Assembly (NCBI GenBank): GCA_963746175.1
Contig: CAVVAH010000004.1
Coordinates: forward strand, 1,054,001-1,118,000
Direction: 5' to 3'
Length of the DNA: 64,000 nt
DNA from: CAVVAH01 sp963746175
GTDB taxonomy: Bacteria > Actinomycetota > Actinomycetes > JACCUZ01
Shown here: positions 1 through 8,036 of the stretch, piece by piece
Layout: every line of letters begins with the position of its first letter
How positions within the stretch are numbered: the stretch's first letter is position 1
Notes under the pieces: model-generated
What the model was told of the DNA's origin: nothing
The model's input: the letters and a program-made list of their open reading frames with translations, nothing else
Databases searched by the model: none
Made by a program: the position numbers and the translations under genes

Positions 1-446
1 CGCACCCGGTGCTTCTTGCGGCTCGGCGCAGCGACCTCGCCGCGCAGCGCCGCGAGTGCGGCAGCGCTGCGGTCGGCGATCTCGGTGCGCTGCGGCTCGG
101 TGGCGGCCAGCGCCGTGGCGATGGCGCCGGCGACGGCCGGGAGGACGTCCGCCTTGACCTTGTCCACTGCTGGCTCCACCTTGGGCGCGGCCCACTCCTT
201 CGCCGTGCCGACGCGGGGCGAGGCCCAGTCCTTGGCGCTGCTCACCTTGGGTGCCGCCCAGTCGACGGCCGTCTCGACCTTGGGCGCGGCCCAGTCACGG
301 GTCGCGTCCGCGGCCCGCACGGTGGCGTCGCGGGCGTCGGCGGCGACCGGGGCCACCTGCTTCGAGGCGTTCTTGCGGGCGCTGCGGAGCTGCTTGCGGG
401 CCTTCTTCACGTCGGAGTTCTTCGTCAGGGTCGTCAGGGGGGACAC
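1..446 (-). CDS. Repeat-rich hypothetical protein, DUF5324-like (partial, runs off left edge)
   Basis: Read on the minus strand from a GTG at 446 preceded by a GGAGG ribosome-binding site about 8 bases upstream; no stop is reached before position 1. The basic N-terminus is followed by four consecutive 11-residue units of the form (R/V/K)(D/E)WA(A/S)P(K/R)Vxx(A), at about residues 52-95, then an Ala-rich segment and a Lys/Arg-rich stretch at the window edge. Such units make amphipathic helices. Streptomyces carries an Ala/Lys-rich DUF5324 protein next to the same cyclophilin gene, so I infer a relative, but I cannot assign a function. It is divergent from the cyclophilin gene. Confidence 0.6.
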   Translation of the reverse strand, partial: MSPLTTLTKNSDVKKARKQLRSARKNASKQVAPVAADARDATVRAADATRDWAAPKVETAVDWAAPKVSSAKDWASPRVGTAKEWAAPKVEPAVDKVKADVLPAVAGAIATALAATEPQRTEIADRSAAALAALRGEVAAPSRKKHRV

Positions 447-618
447 GGGGAAACCTCCGGTCGGACGATCGCGTGCTCGGCTCCTGCCCAGCGTCCTCCC
501 TGCGAAACCGGAGGTCCAGCCGGGGCCCCGACGGTCCGCCGTGCCCGGCGTCACGAGCACTCGCCCGCGTGCGAGGATGGGCTGCACCGACCGGACGACC
601 CCGCGAGAAGGGACCCCC

Positions 619-1149
619 GTGGCCGAGGAGCTCTACGCCACCATGAAGACGAACCGCGGTGACATCGTGGTGCAGCTGTTCCCGAACCACGCACCGAAGA
701 CCGTCGCCAACTTCACCGAGCTGGCCGAGGGGACGCGCGAGTGGGTCGACCCGGGGACGGGTGAGAAGAGCAGCGCCAAGCTGTACGACGGGACGATCTT
801 CCACCGCGTGATCAGCGGCTTCATGATCCAGGGCGGCGACCCGCTGGGCACCGGCACCGGCGGTCCGGGCTACCGGTTCGCCGACGAGTTCCACCCGGAG
901 CTGCAGTTCGACAAGCCGTACCTGCTCGCGATGGCCAACGCCGGACCCGGCACCAACGGCTCGCAGTTCTTCATCACCGTCGGCGCGACCCCGCACCTGA
1001 ACCGTCGGCACACGATCTTCGGCGAGGTCGCCGACGGTCCCAGCCGCGAGGTCGTCGACGCGATCAGCAGCACCGCGACGGGTCCGATGGACCGCCCCGT
1101 CGAGGACGTCGTGATCGAGAGCGTCGTCGTCGAGCGCAAGCAGTCCTGA
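619..1149 (+). CDS. Cyclophilin-type peptidyl-prolyl cis-trans isomerase
   Basis: A 176-residue single-domain cyclophilin that catalyses cis-trans isomerisation of X-Pro bonds. No signal peptide is visible, so it should be cytoplasmic. Family motifs are clear: FHRV at residues 61-64, QGGDPLGTGTGGPGY at 71-85, the NGSQFFIT block near residue 115 and HTIFGEV near 135. The GTG at 619 is chosen because a GAGAAGGGA ribosome-binding site lies just upstream and the protein then starts at the usual cyclophilin position; the frame is open further upstream but that part has no cyclophilin similarity. The rhomboid gene follows after 5 bases, so the two are probably co-transcribed. Confidence 0.93.
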   Translation: MAEELYATMKTNRGDIVVQLFPNHAPKTVANFTELAEGTREWVDPGTGEKSSAKLYDGTIFHRVISGFMIQGGDPLGTGTGGPGYRFADEFHPELQFDKPYLLAMANAGPGTNGSQFFITVGATPHLNRRHTIFGEVADGPSREVVDAISSTATGPMDRPVEDVVIESVVVERKQS

Positions 1150-1154
1150 CGCCG

Positions 1155-2060
1155 GTGTCCGAGCTCGGTGCCCAGGGTGCCGACGGCTCCGACGGCGAGC
1201 CGGCGGCCGCGGCCGCTGACCCGGCCGTCTGCTACCGGCACCCCGACCGCGAGGCGCACATCCGCTGCGTCCGCTGCGAGCGTCGGATCTGCCCTGACTG
1301 CATGATCCCGGCCTCGGTCGGCTTCCAGTGCCCGGAGTGCGTCAAGGAGGGCAACAAGGCGGTACGCCGGGCCACCACCGTCTTCGGCGGCCGGGTCACC
1401 GACGACCCGGGCTGGGTCAGCAAGATCCTCATCGGGGTGAACGTGGTCGCCTACGTCCTCCAGGTGGCCGTGGGTTCGACCGTCGAACGGCACTTCTGGT
1501 TGATCGGTGGCCCGGTCTTCGACCCTCGGCTCGGGCAGGTCGTCGGCGTGGCCGACGGCGAGTACTGGCGGCTGCTGACCGCGGCGTTCCTGCACGGCAG
1601 CGTGATCCACCTGGCGCTGAACATGTACGCGCTCTACCTGTTCGGGCCGCCGCTCGAGGCGGCGTTCGGGCGGGCCCGGTTCCTCGCGCTGTACCTGGTC
1701 TCCGCGGTGGGCGGCAGCGCCGCGTCGTACGCCGTGGCGGCGCCGGGCAGTCCCTCGCTCGGCGCCTCCGGAGCGGTGTTCGGGCTCCTCGGGGCCTTCT
1801 TCGTGGTCAACCGGCGGCTGGGTCGTGACTCCAGCCAGCTGCTGGTCCTGCTCGTCATCAACCTCGCCTTCGGCTTCATCGCACCCAACATCGACTGGCG
1901 CGCACACCTCGGCGGCCTCGTCACCGGCGCCCTCTGCGCCGCGGCCATCGCCTACGCGCCGCAGCGACGCCGGGTGCAGGTGCAGGTCGCGGGCATCGTG
2001 GTCGTGCTGGTGGTGGCGCTGGCGGTCGTCGCGCTGCGGACGGCGGCCCTGACGTCGTGA
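1155..2060 (+). CDS. Rhomboid family intramembrane serine protease with N-terminal zinc-binding domain
   Basis: 301 residues. Residues 26-62 hold a Cys/His-rich module (C26, H29, C38, C41, C46, C49, C59, C62) resembling the B-box-like ribbon of actinobacterial rhomboids. Six or more hydrophobic segments follow. The catalytic Ser is S205 in GASG and the catalytic His is H251 in AHLGG, the expected Ser-His dyad, so an active membrane protease is likely. Substrates cannot be read from the sequence. It starts 5 bases after the cyclophilin gene and its TGA overlaps the GTG of the thiolase gene (GTGA), suggesting translational coupling. Confidence 0.92.
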   Translation: MSELGAQGADGSDGEPAAAAADPAVCYRHPDREAHIRCVRCERRICPDCMIPASVGFQCPECVKEGNKAVRRATTVFGGRVTDDPGWVSKILIGVNVVAYVLQVAVGSTVERHFWLIGGPVFDPRLGQVVGVADGEYWRLLTAAFLHGSVIHLALNMYALYLFGPPLEAAFGRARFLALYLVSAVGGSAASYAVAAPGSPSLGASGAVFGLLGAFFVVNRRLGRDSSQLLVLLVINLAFGFIAPNIDWRAHLGGLVTGALCAAAIAYAPQRRRVQVQVAGIVVVLVVALAVVALRTAALTS

Positions 2061-3199
2061 CCGGCCGCGACGCCGTCGTGGTCGACGCGGTCCGGACCCC
2101 GGTCGGCCGCCGCGGCGGCGCGCTCGCCGGGGTGCACCCGGTGGACCTCTCCGCCCACGTGCTGGACGCCCTGGTCGCGCGGACCGGGCTGGACCCGGCG
2201 CTGGTCGACGACGTCATCTGGGGCTGCGTCTCGCAGACCGGCGAGCAGGCGGTCAACGTCGGGCGCAACGCCCTCCTGGCCGCCGGCTGGCCCGAGGACG
2301 TCGTCGGCGTCACCCTCGACCGGCAGTGCGGCTCGTCCCAGCAGGCAGTGCACTTCGCGGCGGCCGGGGTGATCGCCGGGCAGTACGACGTCGCAGTGGC
2401 GGGCGGGGTCGAGTCGATGACGAGGGTGCCGATGCTGTGCACGGTCACCCAGGGGCCGGGAGTGCCGTTCGGGCCGCGGATGCTCGCGCGGTACGACGGC
2501 CGGCTGGTGCCGCAGGGCGTCAGCGCCGAGATCGTCGCCGAGCGCTGGGGCCTCGGCCGCGAGCAGCTGGACGAGCTCGCGGTCCGGTCGCACGCCCGCG
2601 CCGCGGCGGCCCGCTCGACCGGCGGGTTCGACGAGGAGCTCGCCCCCGTCGGGGAGCTCACGGCCGACGAGGGCATCCGGCCCGGGAGCACGCTCGAGAC
2701 GCTGGCCGCGCTGGCGCCGGCGTTCCGCGCGGACGGCGTGGTCACAGCCGGCAACTCCTCCCAGATCTCCGACGGCGCCGCGGCACTGCTCGTCACCACC
2801 TCCGAGGTCGCCGCCCGGCACGGCTGGCGGCCGCTGGCGCGACTGCACGCGTTCGCCACGGCGGGCGTCGACCCGATCACCATGCTCACGGCGCCGATCC
2901 CGGCGACCGGGCGTGTCCTCGAACGGGCCGGGCTGAAGATCGAGGACATCGACGCGTTCGAGGTCAACGAGGCGTTCGCGTCGGTGGTGGGCGCCTGGCT
3001 GGCCGAGACCGGTGCCGACCCGGCCCGGGTCAACCCGCGCGGCGGGGCGATCGCACTCGGGCACCCGCTCGGCGGGTCGGGCGCCCGGCTGATGACCACG
3101 CTGGTCCACCACCTGAGGCAGACCGGCGGCCGGTGGGGGCTGCAGACGATGTGCGAGGGCGGCGGGATGGCCAACGCCACCGTCCTCGAGCGCCTCTGA
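2057..3199 (+). CDS. Thiolase family acetyl-CoA acyltransferase
   Basis: 380 residues, normal for a thiolase. The nucleophilic Cys is C91 in DRQCGSSQQAV. The C-terminal triad is present: NEAFA near residue 300, H336 in ALGHPLGGSGAR and C366 in MCEGGGMAN. The enzyme should catalyse reversible thiolytic cleavage or Claisen condensation of acyl-CoA. Whether it serves beta-oxidation (FadA-type) or acetoacetyl-CoA formation (AtoB-type) cannot be decided here because no fadB or HMG-CoA partner is adjacent. It starts at a GTG that overlaps the rhomboid stop by four bases. Confidence 0.93.
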   Translation: MTGRDAVVVDAVRTPVGRRGGALAGVHPVDLSAHVLDALVARTGLDPALVDDVIWGCVSQTGEQAVNVGRNALLAAGWPEDVVGVTLDRQCGSSQQAVHFAAAGVIAGQYDVAVAGGVESMTRVPMLCTVTQGPGVPFGPRMLARYDGRLVPQGVSAEIVAERWGLGREQLDELAVRSHARAAAARSTGGFDEELAPVGELTADEGIRPGSTLETLAALAPAFRADGVVTAGNSSQISDGAAALLVTTSEVAARHGWRPLARLHAFATAGVDPITMLTAPIPATGRVLERAGLKIEDIDAFEVNEAFASVVGAWLAETGADPARVNPRGGAIALGHPLGGSGARLMTTLVHHLRQTGGRWGLQTMCEGGGMANATVLERL

Positions 3200-3230
3200 C
3201 CTCGCGCCCCCCACCGACCACCCAGCCCCG

Positions 3231-3287
3231 CGAGTGGTGGGTTCCGCAGGGCGAAAGGGACATCTCGGGTGCGCTACCCACCACTCG
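3231..3287. repeat. Perfect 12-bp inverted repeat after the thiolase gene
   Basis: CGAGTGGTGGGT at 3231-3242 is the exact reverse complement of ACCCACCACTCG at 3276-3287, with a 33-base loop. It lies 31 bases after the thiolase stop, so it could act as a terminator, but there is no T tract and the loop is long. It may instead be a dispersed palindromic element. It sits just before the DnaA-box-like pair upstream of crgA's 3' end. The structure is seen directly; the role is not. Confidence 0.6.
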
Positions 3288-3318
3288 GCGGAGAGGGTGG
3301 GGGGCGGACGGCGAGGGG

Positions 3319-3350
3319 TTGTCCACACTGGGGATAACCCGTGTGGATGA
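3319..3350. promoter_or_regulatory. Inverted pair of DnaA-box-like 9-mers
   Basis: TTGTCCACA at 3319-3327 matches the actinobacterial DnaA box. On the other strand TCATCCACA (3350-3342) differs from TTATCCACA by one base. The boxes face each other across 14 bases and form a 7-bp inverted repeat (TCCACAC/GTGTGGA). The spot is intergenic between thiolase and crgA, whose 3' ends converge here, so it is not an obvious promoter site. It may be a titration or remote DnaA-binding site. No dnaA/dnaN genes are in the window, so I do not call it oriC. Confidence 0.4.
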
Positions 3351-3443
3351 CTTACACGCGTGTGTTTCCGCAGGTTGGGCCGCTGTTCACCGTCCGAACG
3401 CCGGTCGTTCACCCGGCGCTGCGTGGACGACTACCCCGGACGG

Positions 3444-3695
3444 CTACTTCCAGCGGGTGGAGAGGACGAAGCCGAGGATGATGAACCCGAAGCCGATGGC
3501 CATGTTCCCCAGCCCGATCGAGCCGATCGGGTAGTCGGTCTGGGTGACGTAGTAGGTCACCACCCAGAGCAGGCCGATCACGAAGCAGGCCACCATCACC
3601 GGCGCCAGCCAGGGCGGCGAGCCCACCCGGACGGCGCGGGGCGTGCCCTCGGGCGGGACGTAGGCGTTGCGGCGGCGGATGCGGGACTTGGGCAC
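3444..3695 (-). CDS. crgA: Cell division protein CrgA
   Basis: 83 residues on the minus strand, close to Streptomyces CrgA length. The basic N-terminus (PKSRIRRRNAYVPP) is followed by two transmembrane helices separated by a short loop (YYVTQTDYPIG), and the C-terminus ends in RWK, the CrgA layout. CrgA is a small membrane protein that interacts with FtsZ/FtsI/FtsQ partners and coordinates septation in actinobacteria. I chose the GTG at 3695 because a GAGGAG ribosome-binding site lies 8 bases upstream; an ATG at 3716 adds seven residues but lacks one. The location beside DUF881, sortase and the pknB operon is the conserved neighbourhood. Confidence 0.93.
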   Translation of the reverse strand: MPKSRIRRRNAYVPPEGTPRAVRVGSPPWLAPVMVACFVIGLLWVVTYYVTQTDYPIGSIGLGNMAIGFGFIILGFVLSTRWK

Positions 3696-3904
3696 CGGAC
3701 GAGCTCCTCGGTCCATCGGGTGTACGTACGGGATCGGGCTGACCCGTCCGCGTGACGGGCTGCCGCAGGCACCGCGTGCGGGTGCCGTTCGTCGGTTAGC
3801 GTAGTCGTGAGCGTGCTCCCGGGCTCCGCGGGCGTCACGACGGCGGTGATCCGCCCCGGTGGACCGGTCCCGTCCCGTCCGTCCGACCCAGCGAGGAGGC
3901 CCCG

Positions 3905-4627
3905 GTGCGAGCGCTCTGGCGGCTGGCCACCCCGCTGGCGTTCGGGGCGGCCGGGGCGTTGTTCGTCACCAGCGCCGGCGCGGCCAACGGTGGACAGCTC
4001 CGGGGCACCCGGGGCGACCTCGGCGACCTGATCCGGGCCGAGCAGCAGCAGGCCGACACGCTCACCGAGCGGGTCGAGCGGCTGCGCGCCGAGGTGGACC
4101 GGGCCACCGCCGGCGCCGGCGCGGCCGACCGGCGGGTCGCCGCCGCGCAGCGCCGGGCCCGCAGCCTCGAGCTGGCCGCCGGCACGGCCGCGGTCACCGG
4201 GCCGAGCATGTCGGTGACGCTCGACGACGCGCCCCGCTCGGCCGACCGGGTCCTGCCCGAGGGCGCCACCCCCGACGACGTCGTCGTGCACCAGCAGGAC
4301 ATCCAGGGCGTCGTCAACGCCCTGTGGGCCGGCGGCGCCGAGGCGATGCAGATCATGGACCAGCGCGTCATCGCCACCAGCGCGGTGCGCTGCGTCGGCA
4401 ACACCCTGATCCTGCAGGGCCGGGTCTACTCCCCGCCCTACACGGTCACCGCCATCGGCGACCCCGAGCGGCTGGCGCAGGAGCTCGAGGACTCCCCGCA
4501 GGTCCAGGTCTTCCGCTACTACGTCGACGCCTTCGGGCTCGGCTACGAGACCCACGCCGCGACCAAGACCCGGTTGCCCGCGTACGACGGCTCGCTGGAC
4601 CTGCTGCACGCCCGGGCCACCGGCTGA
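3905..4627 (+). CDS. DUF881 family membrane-anchored protein
   Basis: 240 residues starting at a GTG with a GAGGAGG ribosome-binding site at 3893-3899. There is a single N-terminal hydrophobic helix at about residues 6-26, then an Arg/Glu/Ala-rich stretch (about 42-85) that looks like a coiled coil, then the DUF881 domain to the C-terminus. The topology suggests an extracytoplasmic protein anchored in the membrane. The family is conserved near crgA and sortase genes in actinobacteria; its molecular function is not established. Its stop overlaps the sortase start (TGATG), and a likely -10 (TAGCGT, 3797-3802) lies upstream. Confidence 0.85.
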   Translation: MRALWRLATPLAFGAAGALFVTSAGAANGGQLRGTRGDLGDLIRAEQQQADTLTERVERLRAEVDRATAGAGAADRRVAAAQRRARSLELAAGTAAVTGPSMSVTLDDAPRSADRVLPEGATPDDVVVHQQDIQGVVNALWAGGAEAMQIMDQRVIATSAVRCVGNTLILQGRVYSPPYTVTAIGDPERLAQELEDSPQVQVFRYYVDAFGLGYETHAATKTRLPAYDGSLDLLHARATG

Positions 4628-5304
4628 TGCGCGCCCTCGTCCGCGGCGTCGGCGAGCTCCTGATCACCGCCGGCCTGGTGCTGCTGCTGTTCGTGGCCTA
4701 CCAGCTCGTGTGGACCAACGTCGAGGCGGACCGCCGCACCGACGCCGTGGCCGGCGACGTGCGGGACGCCTGGGAGCGTCCCCCCACCACGACGACCGGC
4801 AGTACCCAGGCGGTCCGGCTGAAGAAGGGCAAGGGCTTCGCGTTCCTGCACATCCCGCGGCTGGGCCGGAAGTGGTCGGTGCCCGTCATCCAGGGAGTCT
4901 CCTTGCCCGACCTGTCCAAGGGAGTCGGGCACTACCCGAGGACGGCGCTGCCGGGGGAGGTCGGCAACTTCGCGGTCGCGGGTCACCGGGCCACCAACGG
5001 TGAGCCCTTCGCGTACCTCGACAGGGTGCGCAAGGGGGACCTGGTCGTCGCCGAGACCCAGGAGAGCTGGTTCTCCTATGTCGTCGACCGCACGAAGATC
5101 GTGTCGCCGACGTCGGTCTGGGTCCTCGACCCCGTGCCGGGCCACCCGCGTGAGACGCCGTCCGCGCCGCTGCTCACACTGACCACGTGCAACCCGCGCT
5201 GGGCGTCGTACGAGCGGCTGATCGTCTTCGGTCACCTGACCGAGACCCGGTCCCGGGCCGACGGACCGCCCGCCGCGCTCGTCCGGACGGGAGGCAGGGC
5301 CTGA
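4627..5304 (+). CDS. Class E sortase
   Basis: 225 residues with one N-terminal transmembrane helix (about 12-30) and a C-terminal sortase domain. The catalytic residues are visible: H120 in VAGHRATNG, C188 in TLTTCNP and R197 in YERLIVFG. Sortases cleave a C-terminal sorting motif and join the protein to peptidoglycan; class E enzymes of high-GC Gram-positives usually prefer LAXTG. No LAXTG substrate is encoded in the immediate neighbourhood. The ATG overlaps the DUF881 stop (TGATG), and the next small gene starts inside its own stop (TGATG). Confidence 0.93.
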   Translation: MRALVRGVGELLITAGLVLLLFVAYQLVWTNVEADRRTDAVAGDVRDAWERPPTTTTGSTQAVRLKKGKGFAFLHIPRLGRKWSVPVIQGVSLPDLSKGVGHYPRTALPGEVGNFAVAGHRATNGEPFAYLDRVRKGDLVVAETQESWFSYVVDRTKIVSPTSVWVLDPVPGHPRETPSAPLLTLTTCNPRWASYERLIVFGHLTETRSRADGPPAALVRTGGRA

Positions 5305-5462
5305 TGTACGCCTGGATCTGGCGGCACCTGCCCGGACATCGGCCGGTGCGCACCGTCGTCGCGCTGGTGCTCGTCGCGGTGGTCGTGCTGGTGCTCTTCA
5401 CCACCGTGTTCCCGTGGGCCGAGAACGCGTTGCCCTTCCTCCAGGTGACGGTGGACCAGTGA
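5304..5462 (+). CDS. 52-residue single-pass membrane peptide
   Basis: The ATG at 5304 overlaps the sortase TGA, and its own TGA at 5460-5462 overlaps the GTG of pabA (GTGA), so it is coupled at both ends. The peptide has a short Arg/His-containing N-terminus, one strongly hydrophobic helix at about residues 17-37 rich in Val/Leu, then a short outer tail beginning FPWAEN. The precise coupling on both sides is strong evidence of translation. No family is recognised; by position it may belong to the sortase/DUF881 envelope system. Confidence 0.75.
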   Translation: MYAWIWRHLPGHRPVRTVVALVLVAVVVLVLFTTVFPWAENALPFLQVTVDQ

Positions 5463-6121
5463 CCGCCGGCACCGACGAGGCGGCGGGCGCCGTCCGGCCC
5501 CGCCGCATCCTCGTCGTCGACAACTACGACAGCTTCGTCTTCAACCTGGTGCAGTACCTCGGCCAGCTGGGGGCGGACTGCACCGTGCTGCGCAACGACG
5601 AGCTGGCGCCCGGTGACGCCCGCGCGTACGACGGCGTGCTGCTCAGCCCCGGCCCCGGCACGCCGGAGAAGGCCGGCGTCTGCGTCGACCTGGTCCGCGA
5701 GGTCGAGGGCGAGGTGCCGGTGCTCGGCGTCTGCCTGGGGCACCAGGCGATCGCGGTCGCGCACGGCGCGGTGGTCGAGCGCGCTCCGGAGCTGCTGCAC
5801 GGCAAGACCAGCGAGGTCCTGCACGACGAGGCGGGCGTGCTCGCCGGGCTGCCGTCGCCGTTCACCGCGACCCGCTACCACTCTCTCGCGGTCCGCGAAG
5901 ACACGCTGCCGGCCGAGCTCGAGGTCACCGGGCGGACGGCGAGCGGCGTCGTGATGGCGCTGCGGCATCGCGAGCTGGCGGTCGAGGGTGTGCAGTTCCA
6001 CCCCGAGTCGGTGCTCACCGAGGGTGGCCACCGGCTGCTCGCCAGCTGGCTGGCCGTGTGCGGCGACCCGGGCGCGCTGGGCCGCAGCGTCGGCCTCGCC
6101 CCCGTCGTCACCCGCGCCTGA
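5459..6121 (+). CDS. pabA: Anthranilate/para-aminobenzoate synthase glutamine amidotransferase component II
   Basis: 220 residues, class I glutamine amidotransferase. It hydrolyses glutamine and delivers ammonia to a chorismate-using partner (PabB or TrpE). NYDSF near the N-terminus and the OPGPGTP-type oxyanion loop (LLSPGPGTP) are present. The triad is C92 in GVCLGHQAI, H181 and E183 in VQFHPES. The GTG at 5459 overlaps the upstream stop. In actinobacteria this gene regularly sits next to pknB without its synthase partner, as here, so PabA versus TrpG is a positional call. Confidence 0.9.
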   Translation: MTAGTDEAAGAVRPRRILVVDNYDSFVFNLVQYLGQLGADCTVLRNDELAPGDARAYDGVLLSPGPGTPEKAGVCVDLVREVEGEVPVLGVCLGHQAIAVAHGAVVERAPELLHGKTSEVLHDEAGVLAGLPSPFTATRYHSLAVREDTLPAELEVTGRTASGVVMALRHRELAVEGVQFHPESVLTEGGHRLLASWLAVCGDPGALGRSVGLAPVVTRA

Positions 6122-6192
6122 CCCGGCTGGGCTCAGGTCAACGGCGCCAGGACGGCGTGCGTGGCCGCGGCCCAGACGGCCGTTCGCGAGAT

Positions 6193-6237
6193 ATCGGAGA
6201 GCGAGTGTGGCTCGGGGAGCCTCGATCGCTCTCCGAT
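6193..6237. terminator. Hairpin between convergent pabA and pknB
   Basis: ATCGGAGAGCGA (6193-6204) pairs perfectly with TCGCTCTCCGAT (6226-6237). Inside the 21-base loop a second stem, GGCTC (6209-6213) with GAGCC (6217-6221), can form around GGG. It lies 71 bases after the pabA stop and 27 bases after the pknB stop, so it should terminate transcription from both sides. There is no U tract, as is common in actinobacteria. Confidence 0.75.
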
Positions 6238-6264
6238 CGTGGCGGACCGGCCCGGGACGGTGGG

Positions 6265-8034
6265 TCAGCCGCCAGGCGGTGGGGTGCTCGCCGTGTCGGT
6301 GGGCAGCGGCGTCGCGGTGTCGGACGGTGTCTCGGTGGGCGTCGCCGGCGCGGTGGCGACGACGAGGGTGACCGTTGTCCCTAGCCGGACGGTCTCGCCG
6401 GCCGACGGGTCGGTGCGCAGCACGGTGCCGGGCTCGGCGTCGGCCGACTCCTCCTCCTGCGTGCGGTCGGGAACGGTGAAGCCCTCCTGCTCGAGCCGCC
6501 TTCGTGCGTTGGCCTCGCTGTCGCCGGAGACGTCGGGCACCTTGTTGTTGCCGCTGGCGTAGGTGATGTCGACCCGGCTGCCGGCGGGCACCGTCTCGCC
6601 CTCGTTCGGGCTCACCTTGATCACGGTGTTGCGGTCCTGGTCTGACGGCTTCGGAGTCGTGTCACCCAGCTCGAGGCCGGCGTCGTGGAGCGCCTGGCGC
6701 GCCTGGTCGAGCGAGAGGTCGACCAGGGTCGGCACCGCGGTCTCCTCCACCCCGGTGGAGACGACGACGTTCACCGCGGAGCCCTCGTCGATCCGGTTGC
6801 CGCTCTCGGGGCTCTGGTCGATGACGTCGCCCTCAGCGACGTTCTTGTCGGGCTTCTCAGTCTGGTCGCCGAGCGTGAGCCCCTCCGCCTCGAGGGCGGA
6901 CCGGGCGTCCGCGACGCTGATCCCACGCACGTCCGGAACGGTGACCTGCTGGGCGTTGCCGCCGATCAGGGAGCGCGCGATGAGTGCGGCGATGACGAAG
7001 ACGGCGACGACGGCGATCCCGAGGAGCGCGTAGCCGAACGCCCGCCCGCCCCGGCCGTCCCGCTCGGGCTCCGCGGTCCGCCGTCGACCGTCGACCGCCG
7101 GCATCGTCGTGGTCCCCGGCAGCACGGTGGTACGGGACATGGCCTGGGTCTGCTGCGCCACCGGCGGCGGAACCATGGCCGCGACCGGCCGGCCGGCCAG
7201 CGCCGAGGCGATGTCGCGCCGCATGTCGTCGGCCGTCTGGTAGCGGTCGTCCCGGTCCTTGGCCAGCGCCTTGAGCACGATCGCGTCGGCGCTGGGCGGC
7301 ACGTCGGGGTCCAGCTGTGACGGCGGCACGGGTGCCTCGCGGACGTGCTGGTACGCCACCGACACGGGCGAGTCGCCGACGAACGGCGGCCGCCCCGTGA
7401 GCAGCTCGAAGAGCAGGCAGCCGGTGGAGTAGAGGTCGCTGCGCGCATCGACCTGCTCACCCCGCGCCTGCTCCGGCGAGAGGTACTGCGCGGTGCCGAT
7501 CACGGCCGAGGTCTGCGTCATCGTGGCGCCGATGTCGTCCATGGCGCGGGCGATGCCGAAGTCCATCACCTTGACGTCGCCGGCCTTGGTGAGCATCACG
7601 TTCGCCGGCTTGATGTCACGGTGCACGATGCCCTGCTGGTGGCTGTACGCCAGCGCTGCCAGTACGCCGTCGACGATCTCGAACGCGCGCTCCGGCACCA
7701 GCTTGTTGCCGGACCCGAGCAGGTCGCGCAGCGTCGAGCCCTCGACGTACTCCATGACGATGTACGGCACCGGGTTGCCGGCGAACTCGTCCTCGCCGGT
7801 GTCGTAGACCGACACGACCGACGGGTGGTTGAGCGACGCCGCGGAGTGCGCCTCGCGGCGGAAGCGGGCCTGGAAGGACGGGTCGCGGGCGAAGTCCGGC
7901 CGCAGCATCTTGACGGCGACCGAGCGGCCGAGCCGGGTGTCGCGCCCCAGGTGGACCTCGGCCATGCCCCCGCGACCGAGCAGTTCGCCGACCTCGTAGC
8001 GACCACCCAGCTGCTCCGGCACTCCGGCGACCAC
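6265..8034 (-). CDS. pknB: Serine/threonine protein kinase PknB with three PASTA domains
   Basis: 589 residues. Kinase domain at 12-275: glycine loop GRGGMAEV, catalytic K42, HRDIKPAN with D140, DFG at 158-160, and activation-loop threonines T171 and T173 in the TMTQTSAVIGT pattern typical of autophosphorylated PknB. One transmembrane helix (about 333-357) leads to three extracellular PASTA repeats (about 364-428, 430-496, 498-562) and a Pro/Thr-rich tail. PASTA domains bind muropeptides or lipid II and signal wall status to division proteins. Mycobacterium has four PASTA repeats. It starts at a GTG two bases after the pknA stop and is last in the operon. Confidence 0.96.
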   Translation of the reverse strand: MVAGVPEQLGGRYEVGELLGRGGMAEVHLGRDTRLGRSVAVKMLRPDFARDPSFQARFRREAHSAASLNHPSVVSVYDTGEDEFAGNPVPYIVMEYVEGSTLRDLLGSGNKLVPERAFEIVDGVLAALAYSHQQGIVHRDIKPANVMLTKAGDVKVMDFGIARAMDDIGATMTQTSAVIGTAQYLSPEQARGEQVDARSDLYSTGCLLFELLTGRPPFVGDSPVSVAYQHVREAPVPPSQLDPDVPPSADAIVLKALAKDRDDRYQTADDMRRDIASALAGRPVAAMVPPPVAQQTQAMSRTTVLPGTTTMPAVDGRRRTAEPERDGRGGRAFGYALLGIAVVAVFVIAALIARSLIGGNAQQVTVPDVRGISVADARSALEAEGLTLGDQTEKPDKNVAEGDVIDQSPESGNRIDEGSAVNVVVSTGVEETAVPTLVDLSLDQARQALHDAGLELGDTTPKPSDQDRNTVIKVSPNEGETVPAGSRVDITYASGNNKVPDVSGDSEANARRRLEQEGFTVPDRTQEEESADAEPGTVLRTDPSAGETVRLGTTVTLVVATAPATPTETPSDTATPLPTDTASTPPPGG

Positions 8035-8036
8035 GG

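Noticed and set aside
3319..3350. Chromosomal origin oriC
   Set aside because: Only two boxes, no AT-rich unwinding region, and no dnaA or dnaN in the window.
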